From positions 806,001-870,000 of the forward strand of contig NC_089183.1 of assembly GCF_947507565.1 (NCBI RefSeq): a stretch of DNA of 64,000 nucleotides. The letters are read 5' to 3'. The notes below the pieces were generated by a model. It saw only the letters and a program-made list of their open reading frames with translations. It was not told where the DNA came from and searched no databases. Positions 1 through 9,197 of the stretch are shown piece after piece (the first letter of the stretch is position 1; each line of letters starts with the position of its first letter). The position numbers and the translations under genes were made by a program. The stretch comes from Oscarella lobularis (taxonomy: Eukaryota > Porifera > Homoscleromorpha > Homosclerophorida > Oscarellidae).

Positions 1-477
1 CTTCTATTACCAGAACAAAACATGGGAGTTTGCGTATTGAGGAACGATTGGAATAGCACTGAAGACGTTCTGACGTTCGAAGCCGCTTGCTATGGCGTCA
101 CGTTCTGTCTACCAGCACTCCTCACTGTTATATTTCTCATCCTAATGCTGTCTTTGGTTTGGAAAGTATCGAAGAGGACGTATATTAGGCGAGCGACGTC
201 CGAACGGAATGCGAGAAATCGCGGCAGCGCGAGAGCGACCTCGACGACCGTTCGATCGCGCGGCTTTCGATTCATTTGTGCAATTATAATTTGCAAAATT
301 ATATGCATTCTTCCGCTGGAAATTTATCATCTCGGTCTCGACGCAAAAGCATTCGATTACAACGCCGCCGCCTACGTTTTTTCGAATATGCTAAATTCGG
401 CTAATGTCGCCGTCGATTCGTTTCTCTACGTTTTATGGCTGAAGGAAAACGACCCAACCATCGCTGAGATGCACTAA
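1..477 (+). CDS. Rhodopsin-like GPCR, C-terminal part (truncated by window start)
   Basis: The reading frame is open from base 1 to a stop at 475-477 and encodes the last ~158 residues of a seven-transmembrane receptor. Visible are TM5 (around VTFCLPALLTVIFLIL), a basic third intracellular loop, TM6 (around FICAIIICKIICILPLE) and TM7 (ending FLYVLWLKEN). It is nearly identical to the 3' half of the complete gene at 11,883-12,890, which shows that the internal ATG at base 22 is not the real start: the intact copy has Ile there. TM6 lacks the usual CWxP and TM7 lacks NPxxY, as in all relatives in this window. Ligand unknown. The missing N-terminal half lies outside the window, so intactness cannot be judged. 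Confidence 0.85.
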   Translation, partial: LLLPEQNMGVCVLRNDWNSTEDVLTFEAACYGVTFCLPALLTVIFLILMLSLVWKVSKRTYIRRATSERNARNRGSARATSTTVRSRGFRFICAIIICKIICILPLEIYHLGLDAKAFDYNAAAYVFSNMLNSANVAVDSFLYVLWLKENDPTIAEMH

Positions 478-1633
478 TGGTCCGAGTCACCTCCGGAATC
501 AGAATCATCCGATTTCTCTAACTTGAGTTAGATCAAGGAGGCCAAGACTAGCGTTGTACAGTGTAGATAGTTTGAAAAGAGCAGTAGGGGTCTCGCACAA
601 TCTCCTCCTCCGCGCTTATCTCATCGTTTGAGTGATCCGTTGGTCTTTGAGCCGAGTCCGTGGCCAGTGGGGCCTACCGTGCAGCAGCAAACCAAAAATC
701 GAGCGGAGACGATCGAGCGTCTTTAGCGCAGCGTTACAGTACCGCACAGCCGCAGTGACATCACGCCTCTTTCGCCGATCCTTTCTCAGTCGTCCTCGGG
801 AAATTGAGGGCGCTCCTTATTCCCTCCGAAGCGTATTCCCTCCAGCTGGTTCACCTCACTTGGATAGCGCCTGTTCGAGCGCCTAGATGTAGCTCCAGGC
901 AGTTTCGTTTCCGAGGTTCTCTGTCTGCGTGAAATCTTTGCTAGCGTTAGCATTTAGTTTTAGGTTTCCGGCAGCCTTCGGCTTGGATCTTCGTGAACAT
1001 GCGCAGAACTAAATTCTTTGCTGCTGCAATCGAATCAAAACGAGCACCGCCGTAAAAAGATCGCACTTTCGGAGGTAAGATAAATCGTAGTCTTAGAGGA
1101 CCCTACTTAAGCGCGTTTCTACTTCGCTATAGGTAGGCTCTGTTGATCAGGCAGCTATTAGTGAGGCTATCATTTTACACCTACCGTCTATTTTCGAAAT
1201 TACGACTATAGTTTCAGTCTCTCGCTGTGAGCGAACATTGACTGACTGGTCATGGCCAGTGGTTGCCATTGACGACTTGAGAATAACGGAGCTATCTGGA
1301 ACCGCAAAATCGGCTAATAGAATTAGTACAGTGGAGTAGTGACTTCGTGTGCCGCAATCACAATGACTCATCTCCGACACTGTAGTCCGGCATGCAGCCG
1401 GCTAAGTGCAAAGCGCGCCAATAGAAGCAGTTGCAATAGGAACGGTGGCCACCCATCCACAGATCCAGCGGTCGTCTTTGTGCGGTGGCAAGTGATTTCA
1501 GGTGCACCTGCTTGCGCTTACCTTTTCTCGCGTAGCTTTACCGAGACCCCCCCGGGGCCGGGGGCCCCCCTCGCAATTGTTCATTCAGGTTTGCGTCTCA
1601 CGCCAACTTCGACTTTCTATATCCCTAACGATC

Positions 1634-1764
1634 ATGCAACAGCAGTCGTTCGATAGGAATTTTACTTCAAAACGATTTTTGCCAAGCAGTATAGGAGCTT
1701 ACCCTGCATGTAGGAAAGTTGACTGAGTCAGCTTTCTCTGCATGCTGGATGCTTAACCTAATTA
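1634..1764 (+). pseudogene. GPCR pseudogene, 5' end only, cut by rearrangement
   Basis: The ATG at 1,634 follows a ccctaacg leader like that of the intact genes at 7,657 and 10,463 and starts MQQQSFDRNFTS, matching the MQRSFD start of those receptors. After about 20 codons the frame is lost. A short TM2-like scrap (CMLNL) survives before the sequence switches at ~1,764 to a BTB-gene fragment. The equivalent pseudogene at 14,076 continues further. It is non-functional, a relic of a former array member. Confidence 0.6.
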
Positions 1765-2190
1765 GTAAAGGAAGTATGTGACTCTATTGACTTTTCCAAA
1801 CTAAGCAATGAATTCCTCTGGAGAGCGGCATCTACTGATGGCATTCCGAAAGAAATTGTTTTACCGCGCGTCGTGGAACTGTGCGAGCAGCTAAGATCTG
1901 ATCTAGCTCAAAGTCGTGCAAATGCCCAAATGGCTGATCAACGTGCCAATCGGACGGCGCGAGAGTTGGAATACCAAACGAGGCGACTGAACGCGCAGAG
2001 CGCCAGAGTAGTCCGATTGGAAGCCGATATCAGCAGTCTTAGACGCTTGGAACGAGACTATCACAAGTCGAAGAAAGAGAATAGCTTTCTTCAGAAGGAG
2101 ACTGAACGATTGCGGCATCGACGTAACGAGCTAAAGAAAGATTTGAATGAAATCAGAAGGTCGTTTGGACTTGGAAAGAAATGAAATGAA
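1765..2190 (+). pseudogene. 5'-truncated copy of the NPH3-like BTB gene (3' end only)
   Basis: These bases duplicate 3,924-4,346, the last ~138 codons, stop and first few 3' bases of the BTB gene at 2,646-4,340, with only a handful of differences. The copy begins abruptly inside a codon region (gtaaaggaagtatgtg) directly fused to a GPCR pseudogene, so it has no BTB domain and no start of its own. The retained part encodes the end of the NPH3-like region and the C-terminal coiled coil, with heptad-like Leu/Arg/Glu-rich sequence ending in FGLGKK and TGA at 2,182-2,184. The frame from an internal ATG at 1,873 is open for 103 codons, so a small coiled-coil peptide is formally possible but there is no evidence for it. 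Confidence 0.8.
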
Positions 2191-2645
2191 ATCCGAACTA
2201 AGGAGATTTGATATCTCATGGAGGAGTCGTATACAAGTCCGAGAGCCGGCGCGACCAGTAGTTCGATCCCCTGGAGCTTGGTCTCAGGCGCATAGATGGA
2301 GATGGTCTCAATAAACGAACTGGATGAGACAAACAATGGGCAGCAACGAATTTGCTTCGCCAAGGTCGACTAAATAACTTCTGCTTGTGTGAAAAGGCAA
2401 GCTGGCTGACGGAAGGCTCTGAAGACGAGTATCCCGTCGCCACTAGTCTTCAACGTGCAGATTTGAAGCCTCGGTTCGCAGTTGAGACGCATTCTGTGCT
2501 CGTCAGTGTCCGTCACGCCGTCTGTCAGCTAGAAGACGAAGTCAGAGACTCTTACCAGCATAGACAAAAGAGACGACACGACGCCTTTGTTCGTTCGCGA
2601 TCATGCGCATTGCTTCACGTGACAGATACACCTAGAACGAAAACG
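2185..2645 (+). other. Upstream region of the first NPH3-like gene
   Basis: No gene recognised. From about 2,352 the frame in phase with the BTB gene is open for 98 codons before its ATG, but contains no earlier ATG and no recognisable domain. It is interpreted as 5' leader. A tRNA-B-box-like word (gttcgatccc near 2,262) is present without a cloverleaf. Confidence 0.4.
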
Positions 2646-4340
2646 ATGGCGTTCACAGAACTCCGAGCGACCGGCGAATTCAGCGACATCTCCGTTACAG
2701 TGCAAGGAGAAACACTGAAGCTACACAAATTTCCCTTGTTGGCTAGGTCAAAGTACTTCCACGGCTTAGTCAGCTCAAATATGACAGACTCGAACGCGGT
2801 GACGTTAGATGGTTTGCCCGGCGGACTTGAAACCATGAGGTTAGCCGCTGACTTTTGCTACAACATCGATATCAGGCCAAATATCACATCTGAAAATGTG
2901 GGGCCCCTTATGTGCGCGGCATCCTATCTACTAATGACGGGCCCAGATAACCTGCTCGACGTAGCAAGCAGCACACTCGAACGTCTAACCCGAGAAAATT
3001 CCTTGAATTGCCTCCGAATATTAAAAGGCTGCTGCAATACGGCAACCAGCGCCGAATCCGAAGAGATTATTAATCAATGTGCTAAAGCACTGATTGACTA
3101 CCACTGGAAGAAAGCGAGACTTTTGGCGTCAGAAGACGAAAGGGCTCTATTGCAGGAGCTGCCGTTGAAGTGGATTCTGATCCTACTCGACTACATGAAG
3201 GAAACGGAAAGCAGTCCTATAATGGAAAGTGATGTTATTATGACTGTTGTCAGATGGTCAGAAGCCGATGAAAGGTTGCTAGAGTTAATCGAGAGTGAGA
3301 CTGACGTCAAACTGGTTACGACACCCGACTTAGCCAGCGAAGAGTCTTTAGAAGAAGAGAGGGCTACTATTGAAATGGTTCCACGCGACTCAGCTTGTGA
3401 AGAGACTATTGAAATGGTTTCATCTTTGGCTGAGGAGGGGGATACTACATTCAACGTTGTATTCGACGCTCTTGCGGAGCGTCTTCCCCACCCGTCATTG
3501 GTCGAAAGCGGACCCCATCGGATTTCCGCCTCTACGTGTTTGTGGTACTGCCAGGCTCTACTCTTTGCATGTCATCACGAATTAAGAAGCTACGATAAGC
3601 TGCTCCAGTGCTGCTCGTTTCTCCAATCTCGTCTATCCGTCGACCACTGCAAAGACTTCTCGCCCGATCTGATAAAGAGTATGAATTTACGCAGTTTCGA
3701 AGCGCTTGGCGACGACAGTGGCGTGTCGAGAGAAAACATATGCGCCTTGAACGATCAATATTTGCGTCTTCATTGCGAGCGGGGATCCATTGATGCGAGT
3801 GGATTTCTAACTGTGATGAAGTCTGTTAGGGATCTCCGAGGTCCCGCGTCATCGTTCGATCGCTCTTTTGAAGCTTTTGAAGCCCTACGTCGATCTTCGT
3901 CGGTCTTGTCTCAGGAAGATGTAAAGGAAGTATGTGACTCTATTGATTTTTCCAAACTAAGCAATGAATTTCTCTGGAGAGCGGCATCTATTGATGGCAT
4001 TCCGAAGGAAATTGTTTTACCGCGCGTCGTGGAACTGTGTGAACAGCTAAGATCTGATCTAGCTCAAAGTCGTGCAAATGCCCAAATGGCTGATCAACGT
4101 GCCAATCGGACGGCGCGAGAGTTGGAATACCAAACGAGGCGACTGAACGCGCAGAGCGCCAGAGTAGTCCGATTGGAAGCCGATATCAGCAGTCTTAGAC
4201 GCTTGGAACGAGACTATCACAAGTCGAAGAAAGAGAATAGCTTTCTTCAGAAGGAGACTGAACGATTGCGGCATCGACGTAACGAACTAAAGAAAGATTT
4301 GAATGAAATCAGAAGGTCGTTTGGACTTGGAAAGAAATGA
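2646..4340 (+). CDS. BTB protein with plant NPH3/RPT2-like architecture, copy 1
   Basis: Intronless, 564 residues. The ATG at 2,646 was chosen because it aligns with the start of the tandem paralogue at 4,421 (both MAF-x-x-LRATGE). Residues ~12-110 form a BTB fold with LHKFPLLARS (26-35), GLPGG (56-60) and ENVGPLMCAASYLLMT (83-98). In plant NPH3/RPT2 proteins the matching positions carry LHKFPL, DLPGG and NVxPLRCAAEYLxMT. A helical middle follows. Around residues 428-470 the pattern CDSIDFSKLS...AASIDGIP...VVELCEQLR parallels the family's CRxxDCxKLS...AAQNERLP...VVQVLFxEQLR. The last ~95 residues are a charged coiled coil. In plants these proteins are CUL3-type adaptors of phototropins; a role here is unknown. 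Acidic insertions (~215-260) are lineage-specific. BTB is confident; the NPH3 assignment is by motif reading only. Confidence 0.8.
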   Translation: MAFTELRATGEFSDISVTVQGETLKLHKFPLLARSKYFHGLVSSNMTDSNAVTLDGLPGGLETMRLAADFCYNIDIRPNITSENVGPLMCAASYLLMTGPDNLLDVASSTLERLTRENSLNCLRILKGCCNTATSAESEEIINQCAKALIDYHWKKARLLASEDERALLQELPLKWILILLDYMKETESSPIMESDVIMTVVRWSEADERLLELIESETDVKLVTTPDLASEESLEEERATIEMVPRDSACEETIEMVSSLAEEGDTTFNVVFDALAERLPHPSLVESGPHRISASTCLWYCQALLFACHHELRSYDKLLQCCSFLQSRLSVDHCKDFSPDLIKSMNLRSFEALGDDSGVSRENICALNDQYLRLHCERGSIDASGFLTVMKSVRDLRGPASSFDRSFEAFEALRRSSSVLSQEDVKEVCDSIDFSKLSNEFLWRAASIDGIPKEIVLPRVVELCEQLRSDLAQSRANAQMADQRANRTARELEYQTRRLNAQSARVVRLEADISSLRRLERDYHKSKKENSFLQKETERLRHRRNELKKDLNEIRRSFGLGKK

Positions 4341-4420
4341 AATCATCTCGAAGCAAAGACGTACTTTTGTATTATTTATTATGCTAATTAATAGTCTAGA
4401 CTCGCGTGACTTCGAGAACA

Positions 4421-6319
4421 ATGGCGTTTGCAAAGCTTCGAGCAACCGGCGAACTTAGCGACATCTCCGTTACAGTCGAGGGAGAAACACTGCGTTTACA
4501 TAAATTTCCTTTGGTTGCCAGGTCAGAGTACTTTAAAGGCTTAATCAACTCCAAGATGGCTGACTCGTCTTCGGTGACGTTACATGACTTTCCTGGAGGA
4601 CTTGAGACAATGTCATTAGTTGCTGATTTCAGCTACAACATTGACATAAAGCCGAAAATTTCGTGTGAAAATGTGGGGCCCCTTATTTGCGCGGCTTCCT
4701 ATTTGCAGATGACTGACGCAGATAATCTTCTAGACGTAGCAAAAAAGATTTTTAACCACTTATCTTCCAGAAATGCATTGAATTGTCTTCAGATTTTAAA
4801 AGGCTGCGGCAATGCACCAGCCAATGCCGAAGCTGAAGGAATTGTTGAAGAGTGCGTCACAACGTTGAGTAGCCACTGGACGAAATCGGGATTCACAAGC
4901 AACATGATCTCTATGAACGAAACCGCAATTCTGCAGCAGCTGCCGTTAAAGTGGATGCCTACCCTACTGGAGAAACTGAAGCAAAATAGAAGCCATCCAG
5001 AGGTGAAAGCAAAAGTCATTATGGCTGCTGTCAGTTGGTCACAAGCCAATGATAAAGAGCTGTTAGAGTCATATACTGTAGTTGAGAGCGACGCTGTTGA
5101 TTCAGAATGTAAAGACGCGGCCACAACTGATCTGATAACTGTATTTGACGCCATTGTAAAGCACATTCCACATCCTTCGTCGCTAGAAAGTACAGGTGTA
5201 CAGAGAGTCGTCTTGCACTCCGAATATCCTCCCTCTAGATGTCTGTGGTACTGCAAGGCTTTACTTTTTGCAAGTCAACACAAGCTACTTATAAGCTGCA
5301 GTAATCTACTGCAGTGCTGTTCTTTTCTCGAATCTTGTCTAACTGTTGACCACTGTAAAGATTTTCCCCCTGATCTGATGGAAAGTATGAATATGAGCAG
5401 CTATGACGCGCTCCATAATGAAGACCAAGACAAGCGTATTTGCTCCTTGAATTTTGGGTATTTGCTTCAACATTGTAAGCAGGGATCTATCAACGCTAGA
5501 GGATTTCTAGCAGTAACGAGTTCTGTTAAGCAGTTCCGAGGTTGTTCGTCTTTCGTTGATCGTGCTTTTGAAGCGTTTGAGGCCCTGCTCGGATCGTCCC
5601 AAGGTTCTTTTTTATGTCCAGAAGATATAAGGAAAATAAGTGACAGCATCGACTTTTCCAAGTTAGGCGGCAAATTCCTTCAGCGAGCAGCATCCAATGA
5701 TCGGATTCCAAAAGGAACTATTTTATCAGGCGTCATGCAGCTGTGTGAAAGACTACGATCTAATCTAGACAAACGTCACGCAGATTTTCAAAAACTCAAA
5801 GCACATGACGAGCAGACAGAGATGAAATTAGACAAAGAATTATTGCGGGTGCGTAGTCTTCGCGAACAACTAGAGGAACAAAATCAAATAATCTGCACTT
5901 GGAGACAAGGTGATGGAAGGCTTCGTCAAATGATAGAAAGAAACGAGTCTGAAATATCAAAGCTAAAGGAAGAGTTAATGCGGGCGCGCAAAGAACTAGA
6001 GAAAAAAGATCAAATAATCTGCAATTGGGAACAAAGTCATAAATCGCTTCGTCAAAAACTAGAAGAAAAAAGTTTTGAAATATCAACGCTAAAGGAAGAT
6101 ATCTGCCGTTTGACAGGAAGAAGCAAAACTTTGGAAAAGGAATCTACGATATTACGAGAAGGAGAAGACAAGCTGGTCACTACTAAGGCCACGGATGCTA
6201 GACTCAGTCGTGGTTTGGCAATCGCGCAGCAACTATCTTCCCCGCAGGGGCGTCGCCTCCGGCCCGGCCGGCCCGGCTCGAGCCGGGCAAATGTTTTCCA
6301 AATTAAAAAATATTTTTAG
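4421..6319 (+). CDS. BTB protein with plant NPH3/RPT2-like architecture, copy 2
   Basis: Intronless tandem paralogue 80 bp downstream of copy 1, 632 residues from the ATG at 4,421. The layout is the same: BTB with LHKFPLVARS, a DFPGGLETM loop and ENVGPLICAASYLQMT; an NPH3-like helical region with SIDFSKLGGKFLQRAAS followed by NDRIPK and VMQLCERLRSNL; then a coiled coil longer than in copy 1, containing repeated units with (Q)IICxW and LRQ motifs around 5,880-6,080. This supports a BTB adaptor that dimerises or binds partners through its tail. The last ~25 codons enter a very GC-rich palindromic stretch (6,245-6,290), unlike the rest of the gene, so the original C-terminus may have been replaced by an insertion. 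Function in animals is unknown. Confidence 0.8.
   Translation: MAFAKLRATGELSDISVTVEGETLRLHKFPLVARSEYFKGLINSKMADSSSVTLHDFPGGLETMSLVADFSYNIDIKPKISCENVGPLICAASYLQMTDADNLLDVAKKIFNHLSSRNALNCLQILKGCGNAPANAEAEGIVEECVTTLSSHWTKSGFTSNMISMNETAILQQLPLKWMPTLLEKLKQNRSHPEVKAKVIMAAVSWSQANDKELLESYTVVESDAVDSECKDAATTDLITVFDAIVKHIPHPSSLESTGVQRVVLHSEYPPSRCLWYCKALLFASQHKLLISCSNLLQCCSFLESCLTVDHCKDFPPDLMESMNMSSYDALHNEDQDKRICSLNFGYLLQHCKQGSINARGFLAVTSSVKQFRGCSSFVDRAFEAFEALLGSSQGSFLCPEDIRKISDSIDFSKLGGKFLQRAASNDRIPKGTILSGVMQLCERLRSNLDKRHADFQKLKAHDEQTEMKLDKELLRVRSLREQLEEQNQIICTWRQGDGRLRQMIERNESEISKLKEELMRARKELEKKDQIICNWEQSHKSLRQKLEEKSFEISTLKEDICRLTGRSKTLEKESTILREGEDKLVTTKATDARLSRGLAIAQQLSSPQGRRLRPGRPGSSRANVFQIKKYF
6271..6288. 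repeat. Perfect 18-bp GC palindrome at the 3' end of BTB copy 2
   Basis: GCCCGGCTCGAGCCGGGC is its own reverse complement and lies in a run of CCGG-type sequence (6,255-6,288). It is translated in frame as the last residues of BTB copy 2. Base composition is far from that of the flanking coding sequence, suggesting inserted DNA. Confidence 0.7.
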
Positions 6320-6449
6320 CTAGATAAACCGAGCCAAAATAAAATCTGTTAGAAAGGGCATTGCATACGTGTACGATGAAACCTAATTGCACAAGTGGGC
6401 GTGGTCGAAAAAATTTTCGCGGGCGCGAAACTACTCTCTCCCTCTCTAA

Positions 6450-6910
6450 GCGGAATTATTACTCCGTCACGTTCTATCTACCCAAAGTGCTTACGGTTAT
6501 ATTTCTTATCCTACTTCTGGCTATCGCTTGGAGAGTGTCAAAGCGAGCAAACGAAAGACGACGACTTAGTTTCCAGCAGAACGTTGGAAACAGTGCTACC
6601 GTAAATTTGATTCGTTCAAGAGGCTTTAAATTTGTCGTCTCAATTGTCGTCTGCAAGATCGTATGCGTTCTTCCGTTGCAGATCTTTAATCTCGGCGTTC
6701 TTGCAGGGGTGTTCGATTTTCACATTCCTGTTTATAATTCGACCAAAGTATTGTATTCGGCCAACTTTGGTATTAATTAATACGGTTCTCTACGTGCTTT
6801 GGTTGAAGGACACAAACGCTCTGGCACGGATTAGATGCAAATGCACCGGTGGTTTCCGAGGTCGAAGTGGAGTAGAAACCACTTCCATGCAACGTCAGAC
6901 GATTGAATAG
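6450..6910 (+). pseudogene. GPCR pseudogene (TM5-TM7 only, frameshifted)
   Basis: Homology to the intact receptor at 7,657-8,745 begins inside TM5 (YYSVTFYLPK) and runs to the C-terminus. The first five helices and the start codon are absent. Inside TM7 a 4-bp duplication (ttaattaat at ~6,771-6,779, where the intact genes read ttaat once) shifts the frame and stops it with TAA. The remainder NTVLYVLWLKDTNALARIRCKC continues in another frame to 6,910. The flanking sequence after the stop is also homologous to that after the intact gene, so this is a truncated tandem copy. Confidence 0.85.
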
Positions 6911-7656
6911 GAAAATCAGTGATACGAACGTCTGACCGGAATAGCTCACCAGCAAACAATAGAACAACAGGAAAATGTAGAGAAAGACTGAATTAGTATA
7001 GAAAGTGAGCGCTGCAGCTCCTCCACGTGTCTGTTCTATGGTTACTAGAATCTAATACAGTACATGCAAGTTGGACCACGGTATCCTAGAAAAAAAAACA
7101 TACAGGGCCTATGCTTTATATCGATGGACCGAGTAAAGGTCGAGAGGCTACTTTCGTGATCTAAACCTGGCGGTCAGGACTAAGAATGGGAAGTCTCTCC
7201 TGACGATTGCTCCATCTGGGTTTCGCTAAGTGTCAAAAGAGCGCGACTCGACCGAGGCACTCCAACAGGCTGCTTCCGAGGCGATCGGGCGTTCAATGGC
7301 AAGGACGACGGCGGTTTTTTGCACGCATTGAACACGTTAACGTGCGTTAGTCTTTCAGCCCATTCCATTCAGGGCTGCATTCCATCATAGATATGATTCC
7401 ATCGACCTTCGTTCGTCGGTAAGACAGTGGTTTCTACCAGAGACGATCCGGTTAGCCACCTGCAGCTAAGGCGGGTGCATAGCTAAGGCGGGTGCATATC
7501 CGAGTCGTATGTAATAGGCGCTACTCTCACCTGCGTCCATTTACGCGGTCGCGCGTCAATACTAGTGCTTTTTCACCGATACCGGACCCCGCAGTTGTTC
7601 ATTGACCGTCTAGCCGATCGGCCTTCCCAGAACCTGCCCCTACGGTTCCAAGCACT
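6911..7656 (+). other. Intergenic, partly duplicated as 8,746-9,180
   Basis: No gene. The part from 6,911 to ~7,345 matches 8,746-9,170, the shared 3' flank of GPCR units, for example gtgagcgctgcagctcct, ggaccgagtaaaggtcgag and the aacgtgcgttag block. A 17-bp direct repeat agctaaggcgggtgcat occurs twice in a row at 7,464-7,497. The last ~100 bp before the ATG at 7,657 resemble the leader before the ATG at 10,463 (gttcatt..., cggttccaagcact). Confidence 0.6.
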
Positions 7657-8745
7657 ATGCAACGATCGTTTGATACTTTTTCAAACAGAACGAATTTTAA
7701 TTATTCAAACGGAACGAGTTTGAACCTTTGGAATGCATTCTCTTTCGATTTCTCCGGGCAACCGGACATGACTCCGGCGCGCATATTCAATGTCAGCGTC
7801 GCAGCATTCACGATCCTCCTATGCGGATTTCTGTTCGTACTTCAAATTCTCGCAAAGCAGTACAACAGCTTTTCCTACATGTTAATGCTTAACCTGATCG
7901 TAACCGATCTCTCCGGCGGCATCAGCATCATAACGTCGGCGACGTTTATATATCAAACACTCACGTATATGTCGTCGTACGATGCAGGATGCAAATTGGC
8001 TTGGTTCCTGTTTTGCTTCACGACGGGCTGGTCGGGATGGGCCGTGCTCTTTGTGACGTTTGATCGATATTATGCCGTTGCAAACGGCTTGAGAAGATAT
8101 TCGCGAAAAAAGGCAACCGTATGCCTAGGTCTGAGTGGCCTCGTCACGTTCGCTTTTTCGCTTCTGATTGTCGCCGGTTGGAGCGAGCTCAAAGCGGGAC
8201 TGGTCAAAGTTCCCAATCGAAAAATTGGGGCGTGTCTTTTGGTCGGAAAAAGTATCACAAGTAAATCTGTCCTCGCTTTTATTGCTGCATATTATTCCGT
8301 CACTTTCTATCTACCGGAATTGCTTACGGTTATATTTCTTATCCTACTTCTGGCTATCGCTTGGAGAGTGTCAAAGCGAGCAAACGAAAGACGACGACTG
8401 AATTCCCAACCAAACGTTGGAAACAGTGCCACCATAAATTTGATTCGTTCAAGAGGCTTTAAATTCATTGTTGCAATTATCATATGCAAGATCGTATGCG
8501 TTCTTCCGTTGCAGATCTTTAATCTCGGCTTTCTTGCGGGGGTGTTTGATTTTCACATTCCTGTTTATGTATCGGCCAAAATACTGTATTCGGCCAACTT
8601 TGTTATTAATACGGTTCTGTACGTGTTTTGGTTGAAGGACACAAACGCTCTGGCACGGATTAAATGTTTCCGAGGCCGAAGTGAAGCAGAAACCACTTCC
8701 AACGACAGACGATTGAATAGGAAAATCAGTGATACGAACGTCTAA
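7657..8745 (+). CDS. Rhodopsin-like seven-transmembrane receptor A
   Basis: Intronless, 362 residues, start chosen at the first ATG, which aligns with its paralogue at 10,463. The short N-terminus carries N-glycosylation sites (NRT, NYS, NGT). Seven hydrophobic helices are visible. TM2 has LNLIVTD with the conserved Asp. TM3 begins with the disulphide Cys (GCKLAWF) and ends FDRYYA, the DRY switch. TM5 is SVTFYLPELLTVIFL, followed by a basic loop. TM6 has CKIVCVLPLQ in place of CWxP. TM7 ends NTVLYVFWLKD without NPxxY. It should sit in the plasma membrane and couple to G proteins. Ligand and human orthologue are not recognisable, so it appears to be a lineage-specific family. Copies at 6,450 (broken) and 10,463 are its closest relatives. 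Confidence 0.88.
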   Translation: MQRSFDTFSNRTNFNYSNGTSLNLWNAFSFDFSGQPDMTPARIFNVSVAAFTILLCGFLFVLQILAKQYNSFSYMLMLNLIVTDLSGGISIITSATFIYQTLTYMSSYDAGCKLAWFLFCFTTGWSGWAVLFVTFDRYYAVANGLRRYSRKKATVCLGLSGLVTFAFSLLIVAGWSELKAGLVKVPNRKIGACLLVGKSITSKSVLAFIAAYYSVTFYLPELLTVIFLILLLAIAWRVSKRANERRRLNSQPNVGNSATINLIRSRGFKFIVAIIICKIVCVLPLQIFNLGFLAGVFDFHIPVYVSAKILYSANFVINTVLYVFWLKDTNALARIKCFRGRSEAETTSNDRRLNRKISDTNV

Positions 8746-9188
8746 CCGGAATAGGAAAGTGCACTCCAGCAAGCAAATAGAGCAGGAAAATTAGAGAAAG
8801 ACTGAATTAGTATATAAAGTGAGCGCTGCAGCTCCTGCACGTGACTGTTCTATGGCTATTAATTATCTGGCATACAAGTTGGACTACTGTAGAAGGACTC
8901 GTGGTCGGACCGAGCAAAAAAACACATGATTTATATCGATGGACCAAGTAAAGGTCGAGAAGCTACTTTCATGGTCTAAATTTGGCGGTCAGGACCGAGA
9001 AGACGCTCGACTAGAATTGATCACGATTGCTCCATCTATTGGGCTATCGCGGGGTGTCAAAAGAGCGCTACTCGACCGAGGCACTCCAACAGGCTGTTTC
9101 CGAGGCGATCGAGCGTTAAACGGCAAGGAAGACGTTGGACCGAAGCGTTTTTGCGCACGTTAACGTGCGTTAGCCGCAAGAGGCCGCA
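8746..9188 (+). repeat. 3' flank of receptor A, duplicated unit
   Basis: Non-coding. It matches 6,911-7,345 after the broken receptor, showing that the duplicated unit includes at least ~430 bp of downstream DNA. No gene is seen here. Confidence 0.6.
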
Positions 9189-9197
9189 AGCCGCAAG

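Larger units (their letters stand above)
1..1764 (+). repeat. Segmental duplication, copy 1 (with 12,414-14,186)
   Basis: The GPCR 3' half, its downstream region and the start of a following GPCR pseudogene are repeated at 12,414-14,186 at very high identity. Small indels distinguish the copies, for example an extra 31 bp in the second copy at 13,173-13,212. Homology stops abruptly after the shared word cctaatt near 1,764, where this copy continues into a fragment of a BTB gene while the other copy continues into GPCR sequence. The non-coding part (478-1,633) shows no further gene. It includes a block around 990-1,100 (gaacatgcgcag...aaattctttgctg) that also occurs near 9,855 and 13,425 upstream of GPCR units. 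Confidence 0.85.

Noticed and set aside
1-477. Complete small protein starting at ATG 22
   Set aside because: The frame is open from base 1 and the intact duplicate shows the ATG is an internal Ile-to-Met change inside a receptor.
2250-2290. tRNA-like B box (gttcgatccc)
   Set aside because: No matching A box, acceptor stem or cloverleaf could be formed around it.
2352-2645. Open frame extending the first BTB protein upstream by 98 codons, faintly like a retroelement integrase tail
   Set aside because: No ATG in that frame before 2,646, the paralogue starts at the equivalent of 2,646, and the resemblance rests only on basic and acidic composition.
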